From the NCBI RefSeq assembly GCF_000527035.1, contig NZ_AZUK01000001.1:992001-1056000 (forward strand): a stretch of DNA of 64,000 nt, read 5' to 3'. Origin of the DNA: Tolumonas lignilytica. GTDB lineage: Bacteria; Pseudomonadota; Gammaproteobacteria; Enterobacterales; Aeromonadaceae. Made by a program: the position numbers and the translations under genes. This document shows, in pieces, positions 20,510 through 30,710 of the stretch (position 1 is the stretch's first letter; the number at the start of each line of letters is the position of its first letter). Below the pieces are notes generated by a model that saw only the letters and a program-made list of their open reading frames with translations, ran no database searches and was not told where the DNA came from.

Positions 20510-21274
20510 TCAAAACCGGAACATTTTTTCGGCATTTAATTCAATCTGCTGATTTAATTCTTCTGGCGACACATTTCGTAAATCAGCCAAGACTTGCAAT
20601 ATCTCCGGCAGGTAGGCCGGTTCATTGCGTGCACCTTGTCGGCCGGATAACGGCATCGTAGGCCCGTCGGTTTCAAGCAGAAAGCTTTCCACCGGCAGTT
20701 TAGTCAGCGCTTTACGTGTTTTCTCGGCACGCTCGTAGGTGATCACACCGCCAATACCCAGCATGAAACCCAATGCAATAAATTGTTCCGCCTGTTGCCT
20801 GGAACCGGAAAAGGCATGCCAGACACCACCACGCGGTAAATCAAATCGTTTCACGGTTTGCAGTAGCTCGTTATAAGCCTTCCGGCAGTGCAGAATCACC
20901 GGAAGCTGATATTGACTCGCCAAGGCGAGCTGCTTTTCCAGGTAGGTGATCTGCAACGTCATCGGCACATCAACTGCACCATCCAGTCCACATTCACCAA
21001 TCGCCACCAGCCCGGCGGGACGCTGCTGTATATGCGCTTCCAGCTCCGCAAGAACAGACTCCGTCTCCTGAGCGAGAAACCAAGGATGCAGCCCCAACGC
21101 ATAATAGAGTTGCGGATACTGCTGATGTAACAGCGGCAACCCCGACCAATACGAGGAACCAATGGCAGGTACCAGCCAGCGCGTAACGCCCACCGCACGA
21201 CTGCGGGCCAATACCTGCGGTAAATCAGCCGCATATTCGCTGAGATCAAGATGAATGTGCGTATCGGTCAGCAT
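20510..21274 (-). CDS. yjjV: TatD-family metal-dependent hydrolase, YjjV-like
   Basis: A 254-residue metal-dependent hydrolase with a TIM-barrel fold. Metal ligands are visible as DTHIHLD at the N-terminus, the glutamate of AIGECGLD, the histidine of VILHCRKA, the histidine of WHAFSG and the aspartate of LETDGPTMP. Members act as deoxyribonucleases or related phosphoesterases, and the exact substrate of YjjV is not settled. Length (E. coli YjjV is 259) and position upstream of deoC support YjjV over TatD or YcfH. It is followed in the same direction by the deo genes after a 250-bp gap. Confidence 0.9.
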   Translation of the reverse strand: MLTDTHIHLDLSEYAADLPQVLARSRAVGVTRWLVPAIGSSYWSGLPLLHQQYPQLYYALGLHPWFLAQETESVLAELEAHIQQRPAGLVAIGECGLDGAVDVPMTLQITYLEKQLALASQYQLPVILHCRKAYNELLQTVKRFDLPRGGVWHAFSGSRQQAEQFIALGFMLGIGGVITYERAEKTRKALTKLPVESFLLETDGPTMPLSGRQGARNEPAYLPEILQVLADLRNVSPEELNQQIELNAEKMFRF

Positions 21275-21302
21275 GTCTCACTCGTTACGAAGGCACTCTT
21301 GC

Positions 21303-22097
21303 TCAGAAACGCATGGAGGCCTTGATCCCAAATTCAAACGTCGTGTTCTGAGGCTCAAATCCGGAATAGATCGTATTGCCAGACACCGCGGTAGAAACTT
21401 CCGAATCATTGATATTCCAGTAATCAATATAAGGGCCTATCGCTAATCCATGTGCCCGATACATACTGGAAAACTTGATGCCATAACCACTGTTTTGCCG
21501 GTTATCGGCATCCGGATAACTCGGAGAGACATCAGACAATCTCGATTTTTGCTGACCCCGGATCAGGTAATCGAACTCCACCATCGACTCCAGAATGGAG
21601 CGACTATCCAGAGAAAAACGGTGTGTCACCCCAACCGGAACATAATAATAACGGCTTTCCCGCTGATAGCCCCAATAGCCGGTGCTGGTCATACCTCGGC
21701 TGTCGTTATACAAGTAACGGAAACCAAACCCGGCGTAAGGTGCAAGCACACTGTTACCGAGCCAACGGTCGTTACCGATCAAAGGTCGGAGTTCATAATA
21801 GTAATCGGGATTATTTTTCGCCGTCCCCGAACCGGTGTAATCCACCGTACCGTAGGCAATACGGCCATTTAATTTTAAAAACCACTCGTTTTGAAATGAC
21901 AAAGCCGTTGTATAGTCTGCGCCGATCTTAATGCCATCATTTTTCACATCGACATTGGGCTCTTCATACTTGTAGCTGGAAACACTGAGCCCCAGTTCCT
22001 GCCCTGAGTTTGTACTAAGCGACTGATCAGCCGCAAACGCGGAAGGCAGACTCAAAATGGCAAATAAAGTAACAGCTGGTGCGATCATTTTCTTCAT
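21303..22097 (-). CDS. Putative outer-membrane beta-barrel protein
   Basis: A 264-residue exported protein not assigned to a named family. It begins with a clear signal peptide (MKKMIAPAVTLFAILSLPSAFA, cleavage after AFA). The mature part is rich in aromatic-ended alternating strands, for example YYYELRPLIG and FGFRYLY. It ends FEFGIKASMRF, and a terminal phenylalanine is the usual BAM recognition signal. About eight to ten strands seem possible. It lies 28 bp upstream of yjjV on the same strand, and a separate promoter is likely. It could be a small porin-like or surface-stability protein. No substrate can be inferred. Confidence 0.7.
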   Translation of the reverse strand: MKKMIAPAVTLFAILSLPSAFAADQSLSTNSGQELGLSVSSYKYEEPNVDVKNDGIKIGADYTTALSFQNEWFLKLNGRIAYGTVDYTGSGTAKNNPDYYYELRPLIGNDRWLGNSVLAPYAGFGFRYLYNDSRGMTSTGYWGYQRESRYYYVPVGVTHRFSLDSRSILESMVEFDYLIRGQQKSRLSDVSPSYPDADNRQNSGYGIKFSSMYRAHGLAIGPYIDYWNINDSEVSTAVSGNTIYSGFEPQNTTFEFGIKASMRF

Positions 22098-22182
22098 GAT
22101 GCGTCCCTTACCAAAATAGGGTGATGCAGGATAAGTTATTCAAATGGAATTGGTACTGATAGCAATAAGAATAGCAGAATGG

Positions 22183-22216
22183 AAAAAAGCCCCCTGGCGT
22201 TCAGGAGGCTTTTTTT
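22183..22216 (-). terminator. Rho-independent terminator of prfC
   Basis: A GCC(C)CCTG/CAGG(A)GGC stem with one mismatch, flanked by A-runs and T-runs (22183-22196 with 22202-22216), lies 34 nt past the prfC stop. T-runs occur on both strands. Confidence 0.85.
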
Positions 22217-22249
22217 CAATAAACAGACTGGTGTCTTGAACTGAAAGGA

Positions 22250-23842
22250 TCAATGTTCCCGCGTCTTGTGGAACTTCACATCCGGGTAACGTTCCATCGT
22301 CAGATTCAGGTTCACCATGGTGGGTGCGATATAGGCCAGATTATCACCGCCATCCAGCGCCAGATTCAGTGCGCATTTACGCTGGAATTCATCGAATTTC
22401 TTCGCATCATCACAGGTTACCCAACGCGCCGTGGAAACGTTGATGGTCTCGTAAATCGCTTCGACGTTGTATTCTGATTTCAGACGGGAAACCACCACGT
22501 CGAACTGCAGCACACCGACCGCGCCCACGATCAGATCGTTGTTTTCGATCGGACGGAATACCTGTACCGCCCCTTCTTCCGACAACTGCACCAGCCCTTT
22601 CAGCAGTTGTTTCTGCTTGAGCGGATCTTTCAGACGGATACGGCGGAACAGTTCCGGCGCAAAGTTCGGGATACCGCTGAAATGCAGATCTTCGCCCTGC
22701 GTGAAGGTATCACCGATCTGGATGGTACCGTGGTTGTGCAGACCGATAATATCGCCCGGATAAGCCTCTTCAGCCTGCTCACGATCCCCAGCCATGAAGG
22801 TCACCGCATCGGAGATGTTCACATCCTTACCGATCCGCACGTGACGCATCTTCATGCCTTTTTCGTACTTACCAGAAACCACGCGCATGAACGCAATACG
22901 GTCACGGTGTTTTGGATCCATGTTCGCCTGAATTTTGAACACGAAACCGGCAAATTTCTCTTCGCTGGCTTCCACCAGACGGGTATCGGTTTTACGCGCC
23001 ATTGGTGCCGGCGCCCATTCCGTCAGGCCATCCAACATATGATCGACGCCGAAGTTACCCAGTGCGGTACCAAAAAAGACCGGTGTCATTTCCCCTTTCA
23101 GGAATTCATCCAGATCAAATTCATGCGATGCCCCCTGCACCAGCTCCAGTTCGTCACGCAACTGGCCGGCCAGATCGTCACCGACTGCGGCATCCAGTTC
23201 CGGGCTGTTCAAACCCTTAATGATGCGCACTTCCTGAATGGTGTGACCCTGACCAGACTGATACAGATAGGTTTCATCTTTCGCCAGATGATAAACCCCT
23301 TTGAACAGCTTGCCACAGCCAATTGGCCAGGTGATCGGGGCACATTTGATCTTCAGCTCACGCTCAACCTCATCCAGCAGATCCATGGGGTCGCGGATGT
23401 CACGGTCAAGTTTGTTCATGAACGTCAGGATCGGCGTATCGCGCAGACGCGTGACTTCCATCAGCTTACGGGTACGATCTTCAACCCCTTTCGCTGCATC
23501 GATGACCATCAGACAGCAGTCCACTGCCGTCAATGTACGGTAGGTATCTTCCGAGAAGTCTTCGTGACCCGGTGTATCCAGCAGATTCACCAGCGCATCT
23601 TTATAAGGGAACTGCATCACCGAGGTCGTGATCGAGATACCACGCTGCTTTTCCATCTCCATCCAGTCAGATTTGGCATGCTGGCCTGAGCCACCACGGC
23701 CTTTGACCGTACCGGCCGTCTGGATCGCACGTCCGAACAACAAGACTTTTTCGGTGATCGTGGTTTTACCCGCATCCGGGTGAGAAATAATAGCGAAAGT
23801 ACGGCGTTTACCCACTTCCTGCAGGAATGGAGAGTTAGACAT
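22250..23842 (-). CDS. prfC: Peptide chain release factor 3
   Basis: RF3 is a translational GTPase that recycles RF1 and RF2 from the ribosome after peptide release. The 530-residue protein has the G1 motif SHPDAGKTT near residue 20, the switch region [13 protein letters not shown]3 [14 protein letters not shown]4 FMNKLDRD and the RF3 C-terminal domain containing [17 protein letters not shown]. coli RF3 is 529 residues. The ATG at 23842 is preferred over a TTG one codon before. It is a single gene between an outer-membrane protein and a chemoreceptor. Confidence 0.98.
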   Translation of the reverse strand: MSNSPFLQEVGKRRTFAIISHPDAGKTTITEKVLLFGRAIQTAGTVKGRGGSGQHAKSDWMEMEKQRGISITTSVMQFPYKDALVNLLDTPGHEDFSEDTYRTLTAVDCCLMVIDAAKGVEDRTRKLMEVTRLRDTPILTFMNKLDRDIRDPMDLLDEVERELKIKCAPITWPIGCGKLFKGVYHLAKDETYLYQSGQGHTIQEVRIIKGLNSPELDAAVGDDLAGQLRDELELVQGASHEFDLDEFLKGEMTPVFFGTALGNFGVDHMLDGLTEWAPAPMARKTDTRLVEASEEKFAGFVFKIQANMDPKHRDRIAFMRVVSGKYEKGMKMRHVRIGKDVNISDAVTFMAGDREQAEEAYPGDIIGLHNHGTIQIGDTFTQGEDLHFSGIPNFAPELFRRIRLKDPLKQKQLLKGLVQLSEEGAVQVFRPIENNDLIVGAVGVLQFDVVVSRLKSEYNVEAIYETINVSTARWVTCDDAKKFDEFQRKCALNLALDGGDNLAYIAPTMVNLNLTMERYPDVKFHKTREH

Positions 23843-24003
23843 CAATTCAAATCTTCTATGGATATACAGACGACACTATCCGGCTAGAAAGGGAGCCTTC
23901 CAGCCGGATATATGAATCACGCTGTATGCGTTAAACGGAGTTGATGACTATTTTCGCTGATCCTACCTGTTTAAACAATCAATGCTTTTATATGCAGCCC
24001 GGC

Positions 24004-26331
24004 TTATTCAGTATGAAAACGTTTGACCAGCTCACTGAGACGATCCGACAAAACCTGCAATTGCTGAGCCTGATTCGCCGTTTGCGTCGTGTGAGCCGCC
24101 GTGGATTCAGACAACTCGTGAATATCCGTCACATTACTTTCCATTTCCTTGACGGTACTTTGCTGTTCACTTAATGCTGACGTAATTTGGGCATGCATCG
24201 ATTGCACATCGCTGACCAACTGCCGGATCTGCTGAATTTCAGCCGACGTCTGGCGAACCAGTTCGATGCTGGCACCGGCATTATTCATCGCCGAATTGAC
24301 CCTATTGACCGACTCGTCAGCCGCACTGCGCAACAATTCAATTTTCCGCTGAATATCCACGGTGGCATTTTGGGTACGCGATGAGAGCGAACGCACCTCA
24401 TCCGCCACCACGGCAAAACCACGGCCGAGTTCACCGGCACGCGCCGCCTCAATCGCCGCATTGAGCGCCAGCAAACTGGTCTGCGAAGCGATCCCATTGA
24501 TGACATCCAACACGCCGCTGATTTCGTCGATTTGCTGACTCAGATAGCTCATCGCCTGGGCTGACTCTTTGGTTTCCTCTGATAAATGTTCGATCTCTTT
24601 TGCTGAACGCTGCGCATTATCAGCACCGGATAGCGTCACCTGATCCGCAACGCTCATTGCGTTGAACGTCTCATGACTGCTGCGGGCCACCTCATCGATC
24701 GAGGCCGCAAATTCCGTCATCGCACTGGCTATGGTTTGTGTCATACCCCGCTGTCCTGAAATGCCATGCAAGACATCATGCGTCTGCTTTTGCAATTCAT
24801 GCGAAACCGAAGCCAGCTGTGTGGCAGCCCCTGACACCTCGATCACAACGCCACGAATGTTGGAAATAAACGAATTAAAGGCGGTAGACAGCTCCCCGAT
24901 TTCATCCGAACGCTGGGCACTGGCCAGACGGACGTTCAGATCCCCTTCTCCCTTCGCCAACTCCTGGAAGGAATCCACCAGCTCACGTAACGGATTAATT
25001 AAACGCCGGGACATCGTAAGACCAAACAGAATGGCGATGATTAATACTATCAGCGCAATCACGACACTGTGCTCAGCAATGGAACTCAGAATTTTCTGTT
25101 TTTCGGTAAATGCTTCGTCGTTTGAAATCTCAGAAATGATCCCCCAGTGCTGTCCCATGACATTTATCGGTGCGTAAGCGGCAATAACATCCTGCCCCAG
25201 ATAGCCCACCATGGTGACCACACCCGATTGACCCGCTAATGCCCGTTCTCCCGCCAGTGAATTTTCTCGTTGTAACGCGACTGCACTTTTGCGTAACCGA
25301 ATTTGTTCTAAGTGATCCTGTCCGCCTGCGGCAGTTATTTGTTTAAAATAGCTGCCCGGTTCTTCCAACACACCACGGCTTTCTGATCGCAAGCGGCTAT
25401 CACTACCCAACAGATAGGCTTCGCCGGTTTTACCCAGCCCAACCTTATTCCATTGCTGATTACTGGTCATGACTCTGGTGATTTGAGCCTGAGAAACCTG
25501 GATGATCAGCGACCCCACTCGCACGTCACCATCAAAAATAGGCAATGCCATAAAAGCTGCCGGTGTACCTGAAGAGGGGAAATAAGGTGCAAAATCCGTC
25601 AAAAAGACAGTTCCGGCTTTTGCGGAGCGCACCGAATTCCATGCCTGAGCCAGCCCTGAATTCTTTAACTGGCTATCCGCCAGTGACACCGCATAATCCG
25701 GCTCTTTGAAAACGGAATAGACCACCCGCCCATCGTTATTCACCAGAAACAGGTCGTAAAAACCAAACTCCTGCTGTATCCGTCTCAATTCAGGGTGATA
25801 GGTCATATGATAGACATCATAGCGCGCGGCAAATTTCCCTTTCTTCTCTGCCTGATCCAAAAGCTGTTTTGAACCCAGCGGATTAGGATTCTGGCTGATA
25901 TACCGCGCCTGATAAAAGAGAGAGGCTTTGTCGAGGCTGGCTAAATAGCTATTGATGGTTTCGGCTTTAACTGAGGGGTCAATCTGCTGATTCTGCTTTA
26001 AGAAAACGTCCCGATAATAGGTGCTGATGCTTTGCTTTTCCTGCTCATCCGGCTCCACATACAAATCAAAACCATTAGCCAGATCGCGCATGGCTGTCAC
26101 CGTATGTGAATTCATGGCAATACTCTGGGTAATGGTTTTCAAATTCTCAAAATAACTATTCAGTTGGTCGCGTTTCATTTCTCGCACCGCCACCAATTTA
26201 GCGGTGACCTGATCATAAAGCGCATGATTAATTTGATCGGAAATGGAATAACTGATCACACCTGTTGCACTAATAAGAGGCAAAACGCCGATACCAATAA
26301 TAGCCAACAAAATTCGCGTTTTTATTTTCAT
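24004..26331 (-). CDS. Methyl-accepting chemotaxis protein with periplasmic Cache-type sensor
   Basis: A 775-residue transmembrane chemoreceptor. After a first membrane segment (about residues 5-27), a large periplasmic region of some 400 residues follows. Its C-terminal part ([38 protein letters not shown]) resembles dCache ligand-binding domains. The second membrane segment is [16 protein letters not shown], followed by HAMP ([11 protein letters not shown]). The signalling domain contains the hairpin tip around [20 protein letters not shown] and [15 protein letters not shown]. There is no C-terminal NWETF-type CheR tether. The start at 26331 matches the expected charged-then-hydrophobic N-terminus. 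No che genes adjoin it, and the ligand is unknown. Confidence 0.93.
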   Translation of the reverse strand: MKIKTRILLAIIGIGVLPLISATGVISYSISDQINHALYDQVTAKLVAVREMKRDQLNSYFENLKTITQSIAMNSHTVTAMRDLANGFDLYVEPDEQEKQSISTYYRDVFLKQNQQIDPSVKAETINSYLASLDKASLFYQARYISQNPNPLGSKQLLDQAEKKGKFAARYDVYHMTYHPELRRIQQEFGFYDLFLVNNDGRVVYSVFKEPDYAVSLADSQLKNSGLAQAWNSVRSAKAGTVFLTDFAPYFPSSGTPAAFMALPIFDGDVRVGSLIIQVSQAQITRVMTSNQQWNKVGLGKTGEAYLLGSDSRLRSESRGVLEEPGSYFKQITAAGGQDHLEQIRLRKSAVALQRENSLAGERALAGQSGVVTMVGYLGQDVIAAYAPINVMGQHWGIISEISNDEAFTEKQKILSSIAEHSVVIALIVLIIAILFGLTMSRRLINPLRELVDSFQELAKGEGDLNVRLASAQRSDEIGELSTAFNSFISNIRGVVIEVSGAATQLASVSHELQKQTHDVLHGISGQRGMTQTIASAMTEFAASIDEVARSSHETFNAMSVADQVTLSGADNAQRSAKEIEHLSEETKESAQAMSYLSQQIDEISGVLDVINGIASQTSLLALNAAIEAARAGELGRGFAVVADEVRSLSSRTQNATVDIQRKIELLRSAADESVNRVNSAMNNAGASIELVRQTSAEIQQIRQLVSDVQSMHAQITSALSEQQSTVKEMESNVTDIHELSESTAAHTTQTANQAQQLQVLSDRLSELVKRFHTE

Positions 26332-26471
26332 GGATGAACTCTCTGCTGAACGTGCTATTCGCTCCATAAAACCCTAGTTTCATGGCACTTTTATGTTCAT
26401 CAACAAAGCAATATATGAGCCAAGCCAGATAAATAACTACTAAACAGGCACAGAGGTTTCAAATTCGCGCA

Positions 26472-26503
26472 CCACCCAGCAGGCTGGTTGCCTGCTGAGG
26501 TGG
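26472..26503. other. GC-rich hairpin downstream of the yitT-family gene
   Basis: CCACCCAGCAGGC pairs with GCCTGCTG(A)GGTGG, a 13-bp stem with one bulged A. It lies just after the yitT-family stop codon, between two leftward genes. No T-run follows on either strand, so it may protect the 3' end rather than terminate. Confidence 0.4.
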
Positions 26504-26515
26504 AAAAGAAAGGAT

Positions 26516-27127
26516 TTATACAGCGGCAGTATTGTAACGACCGGGTTTATGGTTGGTTGCCAAAACCACATTGACGATGACAGCAGCAAATACTGAAAGC
26601 AGCAGGACAGACCAAGAGGTAATAAACGCAGATGAAAGCACAATGGTGCAATCCAACCCCATCTGCACTTTACCGGCGCTCAGGCCATAATGTTCCTGTA
26701 ACCACAAGCAGAGAATATTAAACCCACCCAAACTGGCGCGATGCCGAAACAGGATCAACAAGCCCACACCAATTAACGCACTTCCCATCAGTGCCGCATA
26801 AATCGGCCGGACCGTGTGAAATTGCATCCATTGATGTAAATGATCCCCCAGAAAAGAAACGGCAGAGACTGAAAGCAGGGTTTTGAGAACAAAAAGCCCA
26901 CCCAAGCGTTTCCAGGCCAACCAGTAAAAAGGAATATTCAGTGTAAAAAATAGTTGTCCAAAACTAAATGGCAGCAATTTATGTAATAACAGGGCTAAAC
27001 CGGCAGTTCCGCCGACGACCAATCCGGGTTGGTTAAAGAAAACAATTCCCAGCGAAATCAAACCGGTTGCGGTCAGCATCGCCAGCATATCTTCCAACCA
27101 ACTGTGTTGTACGGGCATCTCTTTCAT
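26516..27127 (-). CDS. YitT-family integral membrane protein
   Basis: A 203-residue inner-membrane protein with about five or six predicted helices. It has the YitT/DUF161 signatures NQPGLVVGGTAGLALLLH near residue 33, LNIPFYWLAWKRLG near 63 and RHRASLGGFNILCLWLQEHYG near 130. The cytosolic DUF2179 domain found in Bacillus YitT is absent, as is common in proteobacterial members. Function is not established; transport of a small solute is often proposed. No strong ribosome site precedes the ATG. A Fur-box promoter about 150 bp upstream points the other way, but the box itself is symmetric. Confidence 0.82.
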   Translation of the reverse strand: MKEMPVQHSWLEDMLAMLTATGLISLGIVFFNQPGLVVGGTAGLALLLHKLLPFSFGQLFFTLNIPFYWLAWKRLGGLFVLKTLLSVSAVSFLGDHLHQWMQFHTVRPIYAALMGSALIGVGLLILFRHRASLGGFNILCLWLQEHYGLSAGKVQMGLDCTIVLSSAFITSWSVLLLSVFAAVIVNVVLATNHKPGRYNTAAV

Positions 27128-27277
27128 CCATAAAACATAACCGCCGCCATGCTAACAAGAGATACGGATTAACCCACTATGACGACCGGAGAATAGAAAG
27201 AGAGACGTGTAAACATTTTATGCCAGCCAACTCACCAGCAAGGTGCAATCAAGCAGACAGGAAGCAGTAAATAAAAT

Positions 27278-27306
27278 TTGAGAATAATTATCATTAGCGT
27301 TATATT
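27278..27306 (+). promoter_or_regulatory. Sigma-70 promoter with overlapping Fur box
   Basis: -35 TTGAGA (27278-27283) and -10 TATATT (27301-27306) are separated by exactly 17 nt, each one mismatch from consensus. Laid over the -35 and spacer at 27280-27298 is GAGAATAATTATCATTAGC. It matches the 19-bp Fur box (GATAATGATAATCATTATC) at 15 of 19 positions by my count. Fur-iron binding here would block the polymerase. The next feature downstream is an orphan terminator, not a gene. Confidence 0.75.
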
Positions 27307-27312
27307 TATAAG

Positions 27313-27405
27313 TATGAAATGTTGAGCAGAGCTCTGTAGACCCGCCCTTTTTCCTCCTCTGAAGGGTGACATGTTCGAGGCTGGTGTATACCAGCCTCTT
27401 TTTTT
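27313..27405 (+). ncRNA. Candidate Fur-repressed small RNA (about 93 nt)
   Basis: A rightward transcript from about 27313 would run only to the T-run at 27399-27405, with no credible open frame inside. Visible structure: a palindrome CAGAGCTCTG (27327-27336); a 7-bp hairpin 27343-27349 with 27362-27368 including one G-U pair, whose 12-nt loop reads UUUCCUCCUCUG; and a terminator GAGGCTGGT/ACCAGCCTC with a GTAT loop. The pyrimidine loop is complementary to AGGAGG-type ribosome sites. Iron control plus this size recall RyhB, but the RyhB core sequence is not recognisable. The T-run is on the plus strand only, so it does not serve the leftward rlmB. Confidence 0.65.
27377..27405 (+). terminator. 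Rho-independent terminator of the candidate small RNA
   Basis: A nine-bp stem (27377-27385 with 27390-27398) with loop GTAT is followed by a run of seven or eight T on the plus strand. No rightward gene precedes it. Confidence 0.9.
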
Positions 27406-27422
27406 ATCGCTTAACGCTATTT

Positions 27423-28160
27423 TTACTGGCTACGTTGTCTGACCGCTTCAAACAGACAAACCCCTGTCGCTACCGACACATTCAGACTGGAAACAGCGCC
27501 CGCCATTGGAATGCTGATCAATTCATCGCAATGTTCGCGCGTCAGTCGGCGCATGCCATCACCTTCGGCCCCCATCACCAATGCCAGCGGCCCGGTTAAT
27601 TTGGCGGCAAAAACATCATGGGTAGCCTCGCCAGCCGTACCGACAACCCAGACACCGCGCTCTTTTAATTCACGCAACGTACGGGCCAGATTGGTGACCT
27701 GGATAAACGGAACGCTTTCCGCCGCACCGCATGCCACTTTCCTGGCCGTCCCGGTGAGACTCACTGATTTATCCCGCGGGACGATCAGCGCATGTACGCC
27801 AGCCGCATCCGCAGTTCGCAGACAGGCCCCCAAATTATGCGGGTCTGTTACTCCATCCAGTACCAGAAAAAAGGGTGTCTGTTCTTTCTCCAGAATGCTA
27901 TCCAGATCAGACTCATCCAATTTTCGCCCTTCGCGCACCCGCGCGATGATGCCCTGATGAATAGCACCTTCTGCCTTGTCATCTAACGTTTTACGCTGCA
28001 CATACTGAATGCTGACACCGTATTGCTGTAACGTGGCTAACAAGGGTTGCAGACGATCATCATCACGCCCTTTCAGTACCCATGCCTCAAGAAAACGCTC
28101 CGGAGCCACCTCCAGCATCGCTTTCACCGCATGGATCCCGTAAATCAATTCGCTACTCAT
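27423..28160 (-). CDS. rlmB: 23S rRNA (guanosine-2251-2'-O)-methyltransferase
   Basis: RlmB methylates the ribose of G2251 in the ribosomal P-loop. The 245-residue protein has an N-terminal substrate-binding domain ([11 protein letters not shown]) and a C-terminal SPOUT domain. The SPOUT motifs are [23 protein letters not shown] (motif 1), [13 protein letters not shown] (motif 2) and [22 protein letters not shown] (motif 3, forming the trefoil knot). Length matches E. coli RlmB (243). Its ATG overlaps the rnr stop by 4 nt, so the two are translationally coupled. Confidence 0.97.
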   Translation of the reverse strand: MSSELIYGIHAVKAMLEVAPERFLEAWVLKGRDDDRLQPLLATLQQYGVSIQYVQRKTLDDKAEGAIHQGIIARVREGRKLDESDLDSILEKEQTPFFLVLDGVTDPHNLGACLRTADAAGVHALIVPRDKSVSLTGTARKVACGAAESVPFIQVTNLARTLRELKERGVWVVGTAGEATHDVFAAKLTGPLALVMGAEGDGMRRLTREHCDELISIPMAGAVSSLNVSVATGVCLFEAVRQRSQ

Positions 28161-30577
28161 TTCTTCGGTTTTCCCTGACGTTTTTTACGATCGTTTTTCT
28201 TGGCCGACCGTGAACGCTCAATTTTATCACTGGCTCCGGCACGATGTTTGTCTTTTTGTTTACGATCCTTACCGGCTGGTTTTTCCTGCTCGCTCGTCGC
28301 TTTCCGCTGTTTGCTGCGTTCCCGTTTCCCTTGGATATCACTGAGTAATTTCTGCTTTTTCTTGGCATCCTTACCCGTAAAGACCAACGGATCTTCCACC
28401 AGCATCAGGTCAATCTTCCGATCATCCAGATTCACGCCTACCACTCTGACCCGAACCTTATCGCCAAGGCGATAAACCCGGCGGAAGTTCTCGCCGATCA
28501 GCGTCTGACGAGCTGCATCAAACTGATAGTAATCATTGGTCAGTGATGAGACATGCACCAGACCATCAATATTCAGTTCAGCCAGGCGAATGAAACAGCC
28601 AAATGAGGTCACATTGGCGATGACGCCATCAAACTCAGACCCCACATGATCCTGCATGTATTCACATTTCAGCCAGTCCGCGACATCGCGGGTCGCATCA
28701 TCTGCCCGGCGTTCCGTCATTGAACATTGCAACCCCATCGGTGCAATTTCATCGTAGGAATAATGATAACCGCCTGTCGGCGTCCATTTGTTTTTGGGAT
28801 TCCCCTCCTGACGCGCCAGCTCATATTTGATCGCACGGTGCAGCAACAGATCCGGGTAACGACGGATTGGCGACGTGAAGTGCGCATATGATTTCAATGC
28901 CAGACCAAAATGGCCGATGTTATCAGCGCTATATTGCGCCTGCTGCATTGAACGCAGCAGCATCGTATTAATCAATTCCACATCCGGACGATCCTGCACC
29001 TGCGCCGCTAATTCCGCATAATCCATCGGCTCAGGTTCATCGCCACCTTTCAGCTCCAGCCCTAATTCCGCCAGGAACTGACGGAAGGTCTCCAATTTCA
29101 GCTCACCCGGTTTGTCATGGATACGGAACAGCGTTTCCGCTTCCTGTTTTTCAATAAACTTCGCCGCAGCCACGTTTGCCTGAATCATGCATTCTTCAAT
29201 CAGCTTATGGGCATCGTTGCGGATCAGTGGCACGATCCGTTCGATTTTACGCTGCGCATTGAAGATGAACCGGGTTTCATCACTTTCAAATTCCACCGCG
29301 CCGCGCTGATGGCGGGCAGTTCTTAACGCTAAATAGAGTTTGTGCAACTCTTCAAGATGAGGCACCTGTGCCGCATATTGTTCCCGAAGCTTGATATCAC
29401 CGTCGAGAATAGCCGCCACCTTGGTGTAGGTCAGTCGGGCATGAGAATTCATCACAGCTTCAAAGAATTTGAATCCGGACAAACGCCCCGCTTCTGAAAT
29501 GGTCATTTCACAAACCATACACAGACGATCAACCTGTGGGTTCAGCGAACACAGCCCGTTCGACAATACCTCTGGCAGCATCGGTACAACAAATTCCGGG
29601 AAATAAACCGAATTACCACGATTATGTGCTTCATGGTCCAGCGCCGTTCCCGGACGCACATAATAAGAGACATCGGCAATCGCCACCCACAGTCGCCAGC
29701 CGCCACTGCGTTTGCGTTCACAAAATACTGCGTCATCGAAATCACGGGCATCTTCGCCATCGATCGTCACCAGCGGTAATTCCCGCAAATCAACACGATT
29801 CGCTTTGGCTTCCTCCGGCACCTGTTCGGTCAGGTTTTTAATCTGGGTCAGCACTTCCTGAGGCCATTCATGGGGAATGCCGAATTTGCGGATGGCAATA
29901 TCAATCTCCATCCCTGGGTCCATGTTATCCCCCAGCACCTCCAGGATCTGTCCGACCGCATTTAGACGCCCAGTAGGACGTTGTGTCACTCTCACCACCA
30001 CGATCTGACTTTGACGAGCACCTAACGTCGCATCGGGCGGAATCAATATGTCTTGAATAATGCGGTTATCATCCGGCACAACAAAACCGACGCCGTTTTC
30101 AACAAAATAGCGTCCCACCAGATCCATATCGCGTGACTGAAGCAGACGCACCAGTCGGGCTTCTTGGCGTCCTTTGGCATCGGTTTTGGTTGGTTGCACC
30201 AACACATAGTCACCGTGCATCAGGCTGGCCATATCCCATTGATTCAGGAATAAATCGGCACCACCGGTATCAGGTCGCAGGAAACCATACCCATCTTTAT
30301 GACCGATGACATACCCCTTCACCAGATTTAGTTTATCGGGCAAGGCATAAGTACGGCCTCGCGTGAAAACCAACTGTCCGTCGCGTTCCATCGCACGCAA
30401 ACGACGGCGAAGCCCTTCCAGCAGTTCCTCATCTTCCAGCATCAGTGTTTTTTCGATCTCATCCCGTGACATCGGGCGACCATTTTTTTCAATCAATGCC
30501 AGAATGAGTTCACGACTTGCTATTGGTTTTTCATATTTTTCAGCTTCGCGTGCGGCGAAAGGATCCTTGGGGGACAT
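28157..30577 (-). CDS. rnr: Ribonuclease R
   Basis: RNase R is a processive 3'-5' exoribonuclease that degrades structured RNA, rRNA fragments and tmRNA-tagged messages. The 806-residue protein has an N-terminal winged helix, two cold-shock domains, and an RNB catalytic domain with the aspartate cluster in [15 protein letters not shown]. The S1 domain ([24 protein letters not shown]) is followed by a long basic lysine-rich tail of about 75 residues, typical of enteric RNase R. The ATG at 30577 gives the expected MSPKDPF start; in-frame ATGs at 30592 and 30598 are alternatives. nsrR, its upstream neighbour in E. coli, is absent. Confidence 0.97.
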   Translation of the reverse strand: MSPKDPFAAREAEKYEKPIASRELILALIEKNGRPMSRDEIEKTLMLEDEELLEGLRRRLRAMERDGQLVFTRGRTYALPDKLNLVKGYVIGHKDGYGFLRPDTGGADLFLNQWDMASLMHGDYVLVQPTKTDAKGRQEARLVRLLQSRDMDLVGRYFVENGVGFVVPDDNRIIQDILIPPDATLGARQSQIVVVRVTQRPTGRLNAVGQILEVLGDNMDPGMEIDIAIRKFGIPHEWPQEVLTQIKNLTEQVPEEAKANRVDLRELPLVTIDGEDARDFDDAVFCERKRSGGWRLWVAIADVSYYVRPGTALDHEAHNRGNSVYFPEFVVPMLPEVLSNGLCSLNPQVDRLCMVCEMTISEAGRLSGFKFFEAVMNSHARLTYTKVAAILDGDIKLREQYAAQVPHLEELHKLYLALRTARHQRGAVEFESDETRFIFNAQRKIERIVPLIRNDAHKLIEECMIQANVAAAKFIEKQEAETLFRIHDKPGELKLETFRQFLAELGLELKGGDEPEPMDYAELAAQVQDRPDVELINTMLLRSMQQAQYSADNIGHFGLALKSYAHFTSPIRRYPDLLLHRAIKYELARQEGNPKNKWTPTGGYHYSYDEIAPMGLQCSMTERRADDATRDVADWLKCEYMQDHVGSEFDGVIANVTSFGCFIRLAELNIDGLVHVSSLTNDYYQFDAARQTLIGENFRRVYRLGDKVRVRVVGVNLDDRKIDLMLVEDPLVFTGKDAKKKQKLLSDIQGKRERSKQRKATSEQEKPAGKDRKQKDKHRAGASDKIERSRSAKKNDRKKRQGKPKK

Positions 30578-30710
30578 AGAGTGGCCTGCCATTGGCAAAT
30601 AAATAAAGTCATGATGAGTATAGCGAAATCAGCTCGTTTTTGTCAGGAATACAGCTCGCTCGAGCGGTAACTATGCTATGTTAGTCGTGATTAGTAATTA
30701 GTACGAGCAG

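Noticed and set aside
22607-23689. A 360-codon open frame antisense to prfC
   Set aside because: It lies wholly within a certain gene, on the other strand, with low-complexity His/Gln/Phe-rich composition and no ribosome site; it is a codon-bias shadow.
26472-26503. Terminator of the yitT-family gene
   Set aside because: The stem is strong but no T-run follows on either strand, so it is listed only as a hairpin.
27313-27405. Naming the small RNA RyhB
   Set aside because: Regulation and size fit, but the conserved RyhB pairing core (GACAUUGCUCACAUUGC-like) is not recognisable, so the name is withheld.
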